Part shown: piece after piece, positions 1 through 7,805 of the stretch
Position numbering within the stretch: the first letter of the stretch is position 1
How the letters are laid out: each line of letters starts with the position of its first letter
Assembly (NCBI GenBank): GCA_019420585.1
Contig: JAHZGX010000004.1
Location: forward strand, 124,001 to 188,000
Direction: 5' to 3'
From: Prevotellaceae bacterium
GTDB lineage: Bacteria; Bacteroidota; Bacteroidia; Bacteroidales; Bacteroidaceae
Length of the DNA: 64,000 nt
Notes under the pieces: model-generated
Databases searched by the model: none
The model's input: only the letters and a program-made list of their open reading frames with translations
What the model was told of the DNA's origin: nothing
Program-made: the position numbers and the translations under genes

Positions 1-312
1 GCCACCGTGGCCGTGGTACTTCCGAGTTTCATACTGATGCTCATCATCAGCAAGTTCCTCATGAAGTACAAAGACCACCCCGTGGTGGAGCACGTGTTCC
101 AGGGGCTGCGCCCCGCCGTGGTGGGACTGCTGGCCGCTGCCTCTCTGCTCCTCATGACCGAGGAAAACTTCGGCAACCGCACCGACTGTCCCTGGCAATT
201 CTGGATCAGCACAGGAATCTTCCTCTTTGCCTTTATCGGGCAGCGCGTATACAAGATGGGGGCCATACGGATCATCTTCCTATGCGGACTTACCGGGATG
301 CTCCTCCTGTGA
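1..312 (+). CDS. Chromate transporter (ChrA-like), C-terminal fragment
   Basis: This is the last 103 residues of a membrane protein whose start lies outside the window; the frame is open from base 1 and stops at TGA 310-312. Several hydrophobic segments are visible, and the stretch LRPAVVGLLAAA is typical of the chromate-ion transporter (CHR) family, in which two half-size proteins are often encoded side by side in Bacteroidota. CHR proteins are inner-membrane carriers linked to chromate export or sulfate-like anion transport. Only the C-terminal membrane segments can be judged, so the transported ion is not certain. Confidence 0.7.
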   Translation, partial: ATVAVVLPSFILMLIISKFLMKYKDHPVVEHVFQGLRPAVVGLLAAASLLLMTEENFGNRTDCPWQFWISTGIFLFAFIGQRVYKMGAIRIIFLCGLTGMLLL

Positions 313-371
313 GCATCCCTGGACATCACACACCCGTGACAATCACATTACCAACCTAACACCACACAACC

Positions 372-1745
372 ATGATGCGAACATCACCCCTTTCCACACG
401 CCATCTGCTGGCTGCCATGCTGCTGGCCACCATGTCAGGCCACATCGGCCGGACCATGGCACGGACACCAATCTCCATGCCGACCGAAACCCTGCCTGCG
501 GCCAATGACAAGGCCGACACGCTGCGCTACATCTCGCCCGAGGACAAGGCGCAGGGACAATTCCTGTGGTTCGGCTACAGCCCCCAGGGATACCCCAGAC
601 GCATTCCGGCCATCACCGTTACCCGCACGGGCACTCTTGTGGCCGTGGCCGACGAACGTCCCTGCGGTGCCGACATCGGTTTCGGTGAGGTTGACCTGCT
701 CAGCCGATACAGCACCGATGGTGGGCGCACCTGGAACCCATCCGTGTGCATTGCCGATGGTGACGACTCGCTGAAGGACTACCCCTACTTTGGCAAGGGA
801 TTCGGTGACGCTGCGCTGGTGGCCGACCGCGAGAGCGAGGAGGTGCTCATCATGTGCGTGAGCGGCTGTGTACCCTACCCCCATGCCACTGCCGACAGGC
901 ATCCCTGCGTGGCGCGCCTGCGCAGCCATGACGGCGGGCTCACCTGGGACAAGCCGCAGGACGTGACCGCACAGTTCTGGGGCAAGACGGGCGAAAGCAT
1001 CTTCGCACCGGCCGACAGCAGCGTGGTGCCCTACGGAGGATTCTTCGGCAGCGGACGCATCGTGCAGAGCCGCCTGGTGAAAAAAGGAAAATACCACCGC
1101 CTCTATGCCGCCATGCTTTGCAGGGGGAAAGGCATGCAGGGGGCTTATGTGGTGTATTCCGATGACTTCGGTGACACATGGCACACACTGGGCGGCGATG
1201 CGCGCATTCAGGCATGCCCGGGAAGCGATGAGCCCAAGGTGGAGGAACTGCCGAACGGAGACATCCTGCTGAGTGGGCGCAAATGGTATGGCCGATGGTT
1301 CAACGTGTGGAAGTTCAACTCTGCCGACTACACTGGCGGACGCTGGGACAAGGCTGTGGCCAGCGACCGGGCGAAAGGCGGAATACGCGTAGGTGCCAAC
1401 AGCTGCAACGGGGAAATACTTCTGGTGCCCGCCACAAGCGTGAGCACCGGGCAACCCACCCACATACTGCTCCAGAGCCTGCCCACCGGAAACGGACGCT
1501 CAAGCGTGTCCATCTTCTACAAGGAACTCACAGCAAGCACCCCACACACGGCACAGGCTCTGGCCGAGGAATGGAATCCCGGACTGCAGATCGTGTTCTA
1601 CTCATCGGCCTACAGCACCATGGCACTCCAGCAGGACGGCCGCATAGGGTTCTTCCTGGAGCAGGCACCCAAGGACTACAGCCTCTTCTACCAGCCACTC
1701 ACGCTGGAAGCCATCACCGACGGTGCCTTCCGCACACGCATGTGA
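372..1745 (+). CDS. Secreted exo-alpha-sialidase (GH33, BNR/Asp-box)
   Basis: The 457-residue product begins with a hydrophobic signal sequence (about residues 8-30), so it is exported. The sialidase signature Arg-Ile-Pro is at residues 77-79, where the Arg is part of the triad that binds the sialic-acid carboxylate. At least three Asp-box repeats follow: STDGGRTW (about 114-121), SHDGGLTW (about 185-192) and SDDFGDTW (about 263-270). These mark the six-bladed propeller fold of GH33 enzymes, which release terminal sialic acid from glycoconjugates. Two ATG codons stand in tandem at 372 and 375; the first is used here. The gene lies 59 bp after the chromate-transporter gene and is followed by a gene-free region with a palindromic array. 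No C-terminal sorting domain is visible. Confidence 0.9.
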   Translation: MMRTSPLSTRHLLAAMLLATMSGHIGRTMARTPISMPTETLPAANDKADTLRYISPEDKAQGQFLWFGYSPQGYPRRIPAITVTRTGTLVAVADERPCGADIGFGEVDLLSRYSTDGGRTWNPSVCIADGDDSLKDYPYFGKGFGDAALVADRESEEVLIMCVSGCVPYPHATADRHPCVARLRSHDGGLTWDKPQDVTAQFWGKTGESIFAPADSSVVPYGGFFGSGRIVQSRLVKKGKYHRLYAAMLCRGKGMQGAYVVYSDDFGDTWHTLGGDARIQACPGSDEPKVEELPNGDILLSGRKWYGRWFNVWKFNSADYTGGRWDKAVASDRAKGGIRVGANSCNGEILLVPATSVSTGQPTHILLQSLPTGNGRSSVSIFYKELTASTPHTAQALAEEWNPGLQIVFYSSAYSTMALQQDGRIGFFLEQAPKDYSLFYQPLTLEAITDGAFRTRM

Positions 1746-1861
1746 CCCACACACTGCCACACATGGCACAAGGCATCCCCGGACTTCGGCTCAGCAGAAT
1801 GCCTGTGGGGACGAGCCACTGAAACAAAGTAAAAAGAACAGACACTTTCACCCCGACTTTG

Positions 1862-1957
1862 CCGAGTCACCGGCTCGAGGGTGCCGAGATGGCCATCTTG
1901 ACACTCCCGAGATGCCCATCTCGACATCCCCGAGACAGGCATCTCGGCACCCTCGAG
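1862..1957. repeat. Palindromic tandem array, 23-bp period
   Basis: Three units beginning CGAGA occupy 1885-1907, 1908-1930 and 1931-1953, and a diverged unit precedes them. The middle unit carries an internal dyad, CGAGATG (1908-1914) facing CATCTCG (1917-1923). An outer perfect 18-bp inverted repeat also spans the array: 1874-1891 pairs with 1940-1957. The whole region could therefore fold as one large cruciform or as several small hairpins. It lies about 117 bp after the sialidase stop codon. Its function is unknown. The sequence differs from the other arrays in the window, but the period matches the one at 19879. Confidence 0.8.
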
Positions 1958-2178
1958 TCAGCGACTATTGTAAGTCATTGCGTTACATAGAGATACAAAA
2001 AGAGCCACCTTCGACAAATTTTCCTTACAAGAAACCTGCCGAAAATGACCGGATGGTGGCTTGCGGGATGCCGGGAAGGCTTCTCCCCGACAGGCTCCCG
2101 TTGAGGCCCCGCTGATTTCCTACTGAGCCAAATTTGGATTGTGCGGCAAGCCGGCTCTCACCAGACATCACATACGGA

Positions 2179-2235
2179 AGTGGCCTCCATGGGCTCCCGG
2201 CTGTACTTGTCTGCGGGAGTGCCATGAAGGCCACT
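2179..2235 (-). terminator. Hairpin downstream of DUF5606 gene
   Basis: Nested complementary segments AGTGGCCT/AGGCCACT, CATGG/CCATG and CTCCCG/CGGGAG form a long hairpin with a loop of about 14 nt. It lies 26 bp beyond the stop of the minus-strand operon, where a terminator would be expected. There is no clear U-tract, so termination is inferred from position and stem strength. Confidence 0.45.
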
Positions 2236-2260
2236 GCATGAAGAATATGGAAGGAGTTGC

Positions 2261-2695
2261 TCAGTCCTTGGCCTCCTCAGCCTCGGGAGTCTCCTCCTGC
2301 TCGTCCTTGAAGTCGGTTACACCGTTGTCCACCAGCAGGTCATACCACTGGATAAGTTTCTTGATGTCGGATATGTGCACGCGCTCACGGTCATAAGCGG
2401 GAAGTACTGCAGCCATGAAGTCGGTCAGTTCGGCGCTTTCAGCCTTGCGGTAATCCACGCTTGCCTTACCGCCCTGCTCCTTCTGCTTGATGTTGTCAAG
2501 CACCTGGGGCAGAGGAACCTCCTCGTCGTCGGTGTACATGGCAATGTCTGCCAGAGACACCACTTTGTCGGTGGAGAATACAGGCATGCGCTTGTGTTGT
2601 GCGTCCAAAGTCTCCACGATGAGACTGCGGTTGCCGTGAGATACCAATCTGTAGAGTCCTGGTTTCCCAGAAATGGATAGAATCTTTTTCAACAT
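2261..2695 (-). CDS. DUF5606 family protein
   Basis: The 144-residue protein starts MLKKILSISGKPGLY, the characteristic opening of the DUF5606 family found across Bacteroidota. A conserved core around VVSLADIAMYTDDEEVPL (about residues 45-62) and an acidic tail rich in Glu follow. No signal peptide or membrane segment is visible, so it should be cytosolic. It is the last gene of the nusB-yajC-ybbR-coaE operon, starting 13 bp after the coaE stop. The molecular function of the family is not known to me. The operon position suggests a conserved housekeeping role, which is inference only. Confidence 0.85.
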   Translation of the reverse strand: MLKKILSISGKPGLYRLVSHGNRSLIVETLDAQHKRMPVFSTDKVVSLADIAMYTDDEEVPLPQVLDNIKQKEQGGKASVDYRKAESAELTDFMAAVLPAYDRERVHISDIKKLIQWYDLLVDNGVTDFKDEQEETPEAEEAKD

Positions 2696-2708
2696 GTTTG
2701 CTTTCTTT

Positions 2709-3401
2709 TTAGATATATGTCTGTTTCTTGTTATCTTGCCCTAGGGAGAATCCCCGTCCCAGTGCAGCCATGACTGCCTGCAGGCGTGCCAGCAGGGACT
2801 CACGCGTACCGCCGCCATTGCTCACCACGAAGCGAGCCATGCTGCGAGCCAGTGCCGTATCCTGACTAGCCATGCGTGCCTCCACCTGAACACGGGTGGC
2901 TCCGTCACGGTTCATGGCACGCTCTAAACGAACCTGCAAAGGAGCGTCCACCAACATGATGCTGTCCACAAGGCTGTGAAATCCGCTCTCACAGAGTATG
3001 GCACTCTCCAAGCCTACCAGCGGGAATGCCCCATGTCTGTCTGCCCAACGCAGAAAATCCCGGCGCACAGCAGGATGGATGATGGCGTTGACCTGCTCGG
3101 CATGTTCCTGGCTGGCAAACAGATAATCGGCCAGGACAGACTTCTGCAAGTGTCCCTGCCGCCAAAGTCTGTCACCCACCAGGCTTGTCAGTGCTTCCCT
3201 AATGCTGTGGGACTCAACGGTTATCCGCTTGGCCTCAGCATCGCAATCATATACGGGCACTCCCCACTGCTCCTGTAACATGCGCGCCACATAACTCTTG
3301 CCGCTGCCTATGCCGCCGGTAATGCCCAAGCGAACCTGCCCCGAGGGAGAGACATGCCGGCTGGAGGATGTATGTAGAGAATCATGCACAGGAGTCTTCA
3401 T
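2709..3401 (-). CDS. coaE: Dephospho-CoA kinase
   Basis: CoaE phosphorylates the 3'-hydroxyl of dephospho-CoA in the last step of coenzyme A synthesis in the cytosol. The Walker A motif GITGGIGSGKS is at about residues 26-36, followed by the Asp-containing YDCDAEAKR segment typical of CoaE. At 230 residues it is a little longer than usual (about 200) because of an extra N-terminal stretch of about 24 residues before the core. A shorter start is possible, but the annotated ATG overlaps the ybbR stop by 4 bp (ATGA-type), supporting translational coupling. Confidence 0.93.
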   Translation of the reverse strand: MKTPVHDSLHTSSSRHVSPSGQVRLGITGGIGSGKSYVARMLQEQWGVPVYDCDAEAKRITVESHSIREALTSLVGDRLWRQGHLQKSVLADYLFASQEHAEQVNAIIHPAVRRDFLRWADRHGAFPLVGLESAILCESGFHSLVDSIMLVDAPLQVRLERAMNRDGATRVQVEARMASQDTALARSMARFVVSNGGGTRESLLARLQAVMAALGRGFSLGQDNKKQTYI

Positions 3402-4447
3402 ACATCATCGCCCTCATCCGAGCCATCGGTCTGCTCTATCAGATAATCTATCTCCTGCGGAACGATACGCACATTGGACACGCCTTCAGGCAGCGACTTG
3501 AGGTGAAGACGATACTTGGGCGAGACGTTCTGGAGCAATTCCTCATAAGTGACAGCCAGCACAAAGTTGTCGGCCGTGTATTGTCCGAACTGGCTGGAGC
3601 CTACCCTGAAGGTCACGCGAGCCTTGCCGGGGAACGTACGCAGAACCTTGTCGCCGGGAAAGTTGAGCCCAATAATGGGAACTTCCACCGTCTTCTCTGT
3701 ATAATAGTCCACCAAAGCCGTCACCCGTATGTTTCCTGGCTCATAGCGCACACCCTTCATGGGGCGCGGTGCAACCCTGACCGTGGTGTTGGCTGTCAGT
3801 TGTGATAGGGACACGTTCACATACGCAGCCTGCATGGTATCAAGCACCTGAGGAGGAGCATACACGGTGATTGTGTCAGGCTCAGGGCACATACCCACCA
3901 GATAATTCTGTGGAGTAGTGGTCACTTCGCCACTTATCTTCACGGGCAAACGGTAAGCCAGTCCACGATTATAATAATACTCAATGGTGTCTGGATGAAT
4001 GGACTGGATATGGGTGGTAGCATCCAACTGATTCTGCAAGGCATGCTGTATCTCCTGAATGGATATCTGAACACGTGCAGAAGAGGCTCCATCATCATAG
4101 TTGGCGAAGTCCAGTTCCACAGGACGAAGTTCCTTGCGGCGGAGGAAGCGCATCAGCGAGGTTCCCTTGTCGCGCACACTCACGGTTATCTGACCAGGCA
4201 GAGGGGTGGTGATAACCACATTCTCGGGCACTCCGGACAACTGGAGAGGTACACGCAGGCGGACATCAAAGGACTCGTTAAGTGTCTGAAGGAGCCAAAA
4301 TCCATAGGAAACGGCCAGAAAAAAGAGAAAGACCAGCGTCTCACGCGCCTTTGAACTCAGGAGCGCAAGTCTGATCTTCCTAATGATTCTGCTTATTCTG
4401 GCGTTCATTGCTTTTGCTTGTGGCAGGAGTGAAGCCGGCCGGCTCAT
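3398..4447 (-). CDS. YbbR-like domain protein
   Basis: The 349-residue protein has one N-terminal membrane anchor (about residues 36-55, a run around LVFLFFLAVSYGFWLL) followed by a beta-rich extracytoplasmic region resembling tandem YbbR repeats. YbbR proteins include the CdaR regulator of c-di-AMP cyclase in Firmicutes. No cyclase gene lies nearby, so that role cannot be assumed here. The gene is between yajC (30 bp upstream) and coaE (4-bp overlap), the usual Bacteroidota order. A second in-frame ATG at codon 14 (MNARIS) could be the real start. Confidence 0.85.
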   Translation of the reverse strand: MSRPASLLPQAKAMNARISRIIRKIRLALLSSKARETLVFLFFLAVSYGFWLLQTLNESFDVRLRVPLQLSGVPENVVITTPLPGQITVSVRDKGTSLMRFLRRKELRPVELDFANYDDGASSARVQISIQEIQHALQNQLDATTHIQSIHPDTIEYYYNRGLAYRLPVKISGEVTTTPQNYLVGMCPEPDTITVYAPPQVLDTMQAAYVNVSLSQLTANTTVRVAPRPMKGVRYEPGNIRVTALVDYYTEKTVEVPIIGLNFPGDKVLRTFPGKARVTFRVGSSQFGQYTADNFVLAVTYEELLQNVSPKYRLHLKSLPEGVSNVRIVPQEIDYLIEQTDGSDEGDDV

Positions 4448-4477
4448 TCCCGGCAGTAATCTAGGATTATGTGGCCG

Positions 4478-4783
4478 TCAACGTACCGTGGGCTGTGCGG
4501 TAGCATAGACCGAATTACGATCCACCTTGATATTGATGCCCTTGGAGACTTCCACCAGCAGGGTGTTGTCCTCCTCCACAATCTTCTTCACCGTACCGTA
4601 TATGCCGCCGGCCGTGACCACTTGCTGCCCCTCGGCAATGGAATTGCGGAAGTTCTGTATTTCCTTCTGCTTCTTCTGCTGGGGACGGAAAATGAAGAAC
4701 CACATGATAATGATGATGAGACCCAGCATGATAAGGGGCTGGTACTGACTCATGGAGGCTGTTGTTGCCAATACTGTAATCAT
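4478..4783 (-). CDS. yajC: Sec translocon accessory protein YajC
   Basis: This 101-residue protein has one transmembrane helix (about residues 16-33, with the LIIIIMWFFIFRPQQKKQKE pattern) and then the conserved cytosolic part with the motif GGIYGTVKKI. YajC associates with SecDF in the inner membrane and helps Sec-dependent export. Length and motif order fit the family. It lies 45 bp after nusB and 30 bp before ybbR. Confidence 0.95.
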   Translation of the reverse strand: MITVLATTASMSQYQPLIMLGLIIIIMWFFIFRPQQKKQKEIQNFRNSIAEGQQVVTAGGIYGTVKKIVEEDNTLLVEVSKGINIKVDRNSVYATAQPTVR

Positions 4784-4828
4784 ATTGATACGTTTTTATG
4801 TATGTGTAATAACCGGTTATTATGCAGG

Positions 4829-5824
4829 TCACTCCTTAGACTCACCATCCGAGGAGTCTTCCTGAGACTCCGCAGCAGGGTCACGCAAGGTGACTGGCAT
4901 ATCCTTGACCAACTTGTTCTCCCGGAGCAACCGCTTGACAATGGTGTCGAGAGTGGCATTGACATACTTGCCACTTTTGGGCGAGCCGTAACTCTTGGCC
5001 AACTCAACATACTCATTGATGCTCACGCCCACAGGGATTTCGGGGAAAGAAACAATCTCTGCCAATGCCATCTGCAGGATAATACGATCCATAAGGGCAA
5101 TGCGATTCACATCCCACCGACGCGTGGTGGAGGCGATATAGCCTGTGTAGGTGTCAGTTCCCGTAAGAGTGTGACGAAGCAGGCGGACGGCGAAGTTGCG
5201 GTCTGTGTCGTCACGATACTCGGGCTGCAAAGGCTGCTCATCAGTGCTTGCCTCGGTAAACTTCTTAATGGTCTTGAGCACGAAGGTATCCACAACAGGC
5301 TTGTCATCATTCCAATAGATATCCATCTCCTCCAGGATGTCATCCAGTTCATCATTGTCACAGATGAACTGACGATAGACCTGACGCCAGAAATCACGAT
5401 CCTGATTATACGAATCCTCCTCCGAATCCATGTATTTGGCATACAAGGGACTTTCCTCAATACGCGTATACAGAGTACGCACAAATGCCTCGTGGTCAAC
5501 CCAAGACACCTTCTGGCTCTCAACATCCTCACGCAACTGACGGTTGCTCTCCAACTGCAGGAGGAAGCGGTTGGCGGTAAAACGGCTATTGTTCAGTTCC
5601 TTCAAACCAAGTCGGCGCGCACGATTACGGCGCATCTCCTCCATACGAAGTCCCATGCGCCCCACCTCCACCATCAGCAGAAGCAGACTGACATACAATT
5701 TGTAAGCACGGGAAAGACTCAACAGGAGTTCCTTCTCCGCCACATCCATGTTCCGTGAACCACTCTGATAATAAGAATATATTATCTGAACCAACTTCAA
5801 TCGAATCAATTCGCGATTTATCAT
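4829..5824 (-). CDS. nusB: Transcription antitermination protein NusB, long form
   Basis: NusB binds boxA RNA with NusE/S10 and supports antitermination of rRNA operons. The canonical NusB fold is in the C-terminal part, seen from the segment EIPVGVSINEYVELAKSYG and the following GKYVNATLDTIVKRL (about residues 255-300). The protein has 331 residues, against about 140 in proteobacteria. The additional N-terminal half, rich in Arg and Glu helices, is usual for Bacteroidota NusB. It is the first gene of its operon, with a TAnnTTTG-type box about 22 bp upstream of the start. Confidence 0.92.
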   Translation of the reverse strand: MINRELIRLKLVQIIYSYYQSGSRNMDVAEKELLLSLSRAYKLYVSLLLLMVEVGRMGLRMEEMRRNRARRLGLKELNNSRFTANRFLLQLESNRQLREDVESQKVSWVDHEAFVRTLYTRIEESPLYAKYMDSEEDSYNQDRDFWRQVYRQFICDNDELDDILEEMDIYWNDDKPVVDTFVLKTIKKFTEASTDEQPLQPEYRDDTDRNFAVRLLRHTLTGTDTYTGYIASTTRRWDVNRIALMDRIILQMALAEIVSFPEIPVGVSINEYVELAKSYGSPKSGKYVNATLDTIVKRLLRENKLVKDMPVTLRDPAAESQEDSSDGESKE

Positions 5825-5845
5825 ACCATTATCTTAAAAGGTGGA

Positions 5846-5853
5846 CAAAAGTA
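5846..5853 (-). promoter_or_regulatory. Bacteroidota -7 box for nusB operon
   Basis: On the minus strand this reads TACTTTTG, matching the TAnnTTTG consensus of the Bacteroidota primary sigma factor. It lies about 22 bp upstream of the nusB ATG. No clear -33 TTTG partner was identified. Confidence 0.5.
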
Positions 5854-5950
5854 CGCATTTTGCCCCATATGGGCATATTTTTCGCCATTTTTTTTGGAGG
5901 ATAGAGAAAATAAGAGGATTTTTGTAAACTGAAGACGCTAACACACACTT

Positions 5951-6298
5951 ATGACAATGGAAGCAAAAACCACACAAGGAAGCACAGACACGGACATCCT
6001 ATTCTCAAGAACAGTGAAAGCCGGGCAACGTATATATTACCTGGACGTAAAAAAGAACAGGCGAGGAGACAAGTACCTGAGCATAACGGAAAGCAAAAAA
6101 ACCTTCTCAGGCACGCAAGAGGACCAACATGTAAACTACGAGAAACACAAAATCTTCCTCTTTGCCGAAGACTTTCAGAAGTTTCAAGAATGCCTGGCAG
6201 AAGCCATGGAATATGCACAGACAGGAGAAGGTGAAACCACGGAACGACATGAAAGTGGCGACATACACATAAGCATGGATTTTCCCCCAGAACTGTGA
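5951..6298 (+). CDS. PUR-type nucleic-acid-binding protein (DUF3276)
   Basis: The 115-residue protein matches the bacterial PUR-alpha/beta/gamma-like family (DUF3276). The conserved core is FSRTVKAGQRIYYLDVKK, then GDKYLSITESKK, then a helix at FAEDFQKFQECL. Structures from this family show a Whirly/PUR-like fold that binds DNA or RNA; its cellular job in Bacteroidota is not established. The gene is divergent from nusB across a 126-bp interval. ATG codons at 5951 and 5957 are both possible starts. Confidence 0.87.
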   Translation: MTMEAKTTQGSTDTDILFSRTVKAGQRIYYLDVKKNRRGDKYLSITESKKTFSGTQEDQHVNYEKHKIFLFAEDFQKFQECLAEAMEYAQTGEGETTERHESGDIHISMDFPPEL

Positions 6299-6492
6299 GA
6301 GGCCTACTAGAAACTATACATTATATATATTAAAGTATACTGGAGGCAAGACTAACGCAGTTCGAGAGAACCGAGAACTACACTGCAAGACACAGTCAGG
6401 GAACCACAGAACATAAAGATAAAATATTGGAAAAGACAAGGGAGAGGGGCATCTTTCTTCTGGAAAAGCGTATGAATTCCAGCAAAAAGCAG

Positions 6493-6500
6493 TATCTTTG
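6493..6500 (+). promoter_or_regulatory. Bacteroidota -7 box for rplY-pth
   Basis: TATCTTTG matches TAnnTTTG and lies 79 bp upstream of the rplY ATG. The same octamer stands directly before the tRNA gene at 14579. The 281-bp interval 6299-6579 shows no other feature. Confidence 0.5.
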
Positions 6501-6579
6501 CCCCGCTTTTTCTGCCGTGTGATGGCGAATTGAGCACTAAGAACTTAATTTAGAGTAACACAGAACAAACAAAAAGAAA

Positions 6580-7170
6580 ATGAAAAGTATCAACGTAAAA
6601 GGTACCGTGCGTACCGCTACAGGCAAGAAAGCCACACGTGACCTCCGCAAGAATGGTGGTGTTCCCTGCAACCTGTATGGTGAAAGCAAGAATGAGAACG
6701 GACAGAACATTGCCCTGAGTTTCTCCACAACACAGGAAGAACTCCGCAAGTTGGTTTATTCTCCTGACATATTCAGCGTAAACCTGAACATTGATGGCAA
6801 GGAGTGCAAGGCAGTAATGAGGGAACTGCAGTTTCATCCTGTTACTGACCAGTTACTGCATGTGGACTTCTACGAAATTACAGAGGAGAAGCCCATCGTG
6901 ATGGAAGTGCCCATCAAGTTGAACGGTCTGGCCGAGGGTGTAAAGGCCGGCGGTAAGTTGGCTGCCAGCGTACGTAAGTTGAAAGTGCGCGCTCCCTACA
7001 CTGCCATTCCCGAAAAGTTGAACATTGATGTGACCCACCTGACCTTGGGCAAGACCATCAAGGTGGCCGAGTTGAGTTTCGAAGGCCTGGAACTGGTTAC
7101 CAGCCCCAGCGTTGTGGTTTGCCAGGTGAAGATGACACGCTCTGCCATGAGCGCAGCAGCCAAGGGCTAA
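6580..7170 (+). CDS. rplY: 50S ribosomal protein L25/general stress protein Ctc
   Basis: The 196-residue protein has the two-domain CTC form of L25: an N-terminal 5S-rRNA-binding L25 domain (about residues 1-90, containing GKKATRDLRKNGGVPCNLYG and ELQFHPVTDQLLHVDFYE) and a C-terminal beta domain (about 95-185). It binds 5S rRNA in the large subunit. It begins a plus-strand run with pth 23 bp downstream, a common pairing. A short Ala/Gly tail ends the protein. Confidence 0.96.
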   Translation: MKSINVKGTVRTATGKKATRDLRKNGGVPCNLYGESKNENGQNIALSFSTTQEELRKLVYSPDIFSVNLNIDGKECKAVMRELQFHPVTDQLLHVDFYEITEEKPIVMEVPIKLNGLAEGVKAGGKLAASVRKLKVRAPYTAIPEKLNIDVTHLTLGKTIKVAELSFEGLELVTSPSVVVCQVKMTRSAMSAAAKG

Positions 7171-7193
7171 CATTCCACCGCCGACTGAACAAG

Positions 7194-7757
7194 ATGAAAT
7201 ACCTGATAACGGGGCTGGGCAACATTGGTGACGAATACAATGGAACCCGCCACAACATCGGATTTAGAGTATTGGACGCCCTCGCCAAGGCGTCCAATAC
7301 TGCTTTTGTGGACAGCCGTTACGGCTTTGTGGCACGCACCAGGATAAAGAATGCCGAACTGGTGCTGCTAAAGCCATCAACCTACATGAACCTCTCAGGC
7401 AACGCCGTGCGCTACTGGATGCAGCAGGAGAAAATACAGATGGAGAACCTGCTCGTGGTGGTTGATGACCTAAGTCTGCCCGTCGGAACCATACGGCTCA
7501 AGACTTCGGGAAGCGCAGGAGGACACAATGGACTCAAGCACATAGCACAGATGCTGGGCACTGAGCAATACAACAGGCTAAAGTTCGGAATAGGCAACGA
7601 CTTCCCGCGTGGCGGCCAAGTGGATTTCGTTTTGGGGCATTTCAGCCCCGAAGAAGAGCAAAAGGTGGAGGAGAAAGTACCGCTGGCCGGTAATGCCATA
7701 CGCGCCTTTGCACTGAGCGGAATACAGTTTGCCATGTGTAACTATAACAACAAGTAA
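7194..7757 (+). CDS. pth: Peptidyl-tRNA hydrolase
   Basis: Pth frees tRNA from peptidyl-tRNAs dropped by the ribosome. The 187-residue length is normal. The N-terminal motif LITGLGNIGDEYNGTRHNIG includes the catalytic His, VVVDDLSLPVG includes the catalytic Asp, and SAGGHNGLKHI and RLKFGIG are the usual substrate-binding segments. The start at ATG 7194 was chosen because homology begins at MKYLITGLGN; an upstream in-frame start at 7119 would overlap the end of rplY. A perfect 13-bp inverted repeat followed by TTTT lies inside the coding region (7268-7301). Confidence 0.96.
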   Translation: MKYLITGLGNIGDEYNGTRHNIGFRVLDALAKASNTAFVDSRYGFVARTRIKNAELVLLKPSTYMNLSGNAVRYWMQQEKIQMENLLVVVDDLSLPVGTIRLKTSGSAGGHNGLKHIAQMLGTEQYNRLKFGIGNDFPRGGQVDFVLGHFSPEEEQKVEEKVPLAGNAIRAFALSGIQFAMCNYNNK

Positions 7758-7805
7758 CCTCCGGAGAGAGGCATATCCAACCTTACAACAACAAATTACT
7801 CCCCT

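Larger units (their letters stand above)
1746..2260. other. Gene-free convergent interval
   Basis: This 515-bp interval separates the sialidase gene (plus) from the DUF5606 gene (minus), which converge. It holds a palindromic 23-bp-period array (1862-1957) and a long hairpin (2179-2235). The segment 1960-2178 shows no convincing gene, tRNA or promoter. The short reading frames here have unlikely compositions and no recognisable product. Confidence 0.7.

Noticed and set aside
435..1463. Minus-strand open frame of 342 codons
   Set aside because: Antisense to the sialidase with its Asp boxes; rich in His and Ala as expected for a shadow frame.
4469..5758. Plus-strand open frame of 429 codons
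   Set aside because: It is antisense to nusB and yajC, both of which have clear homology.
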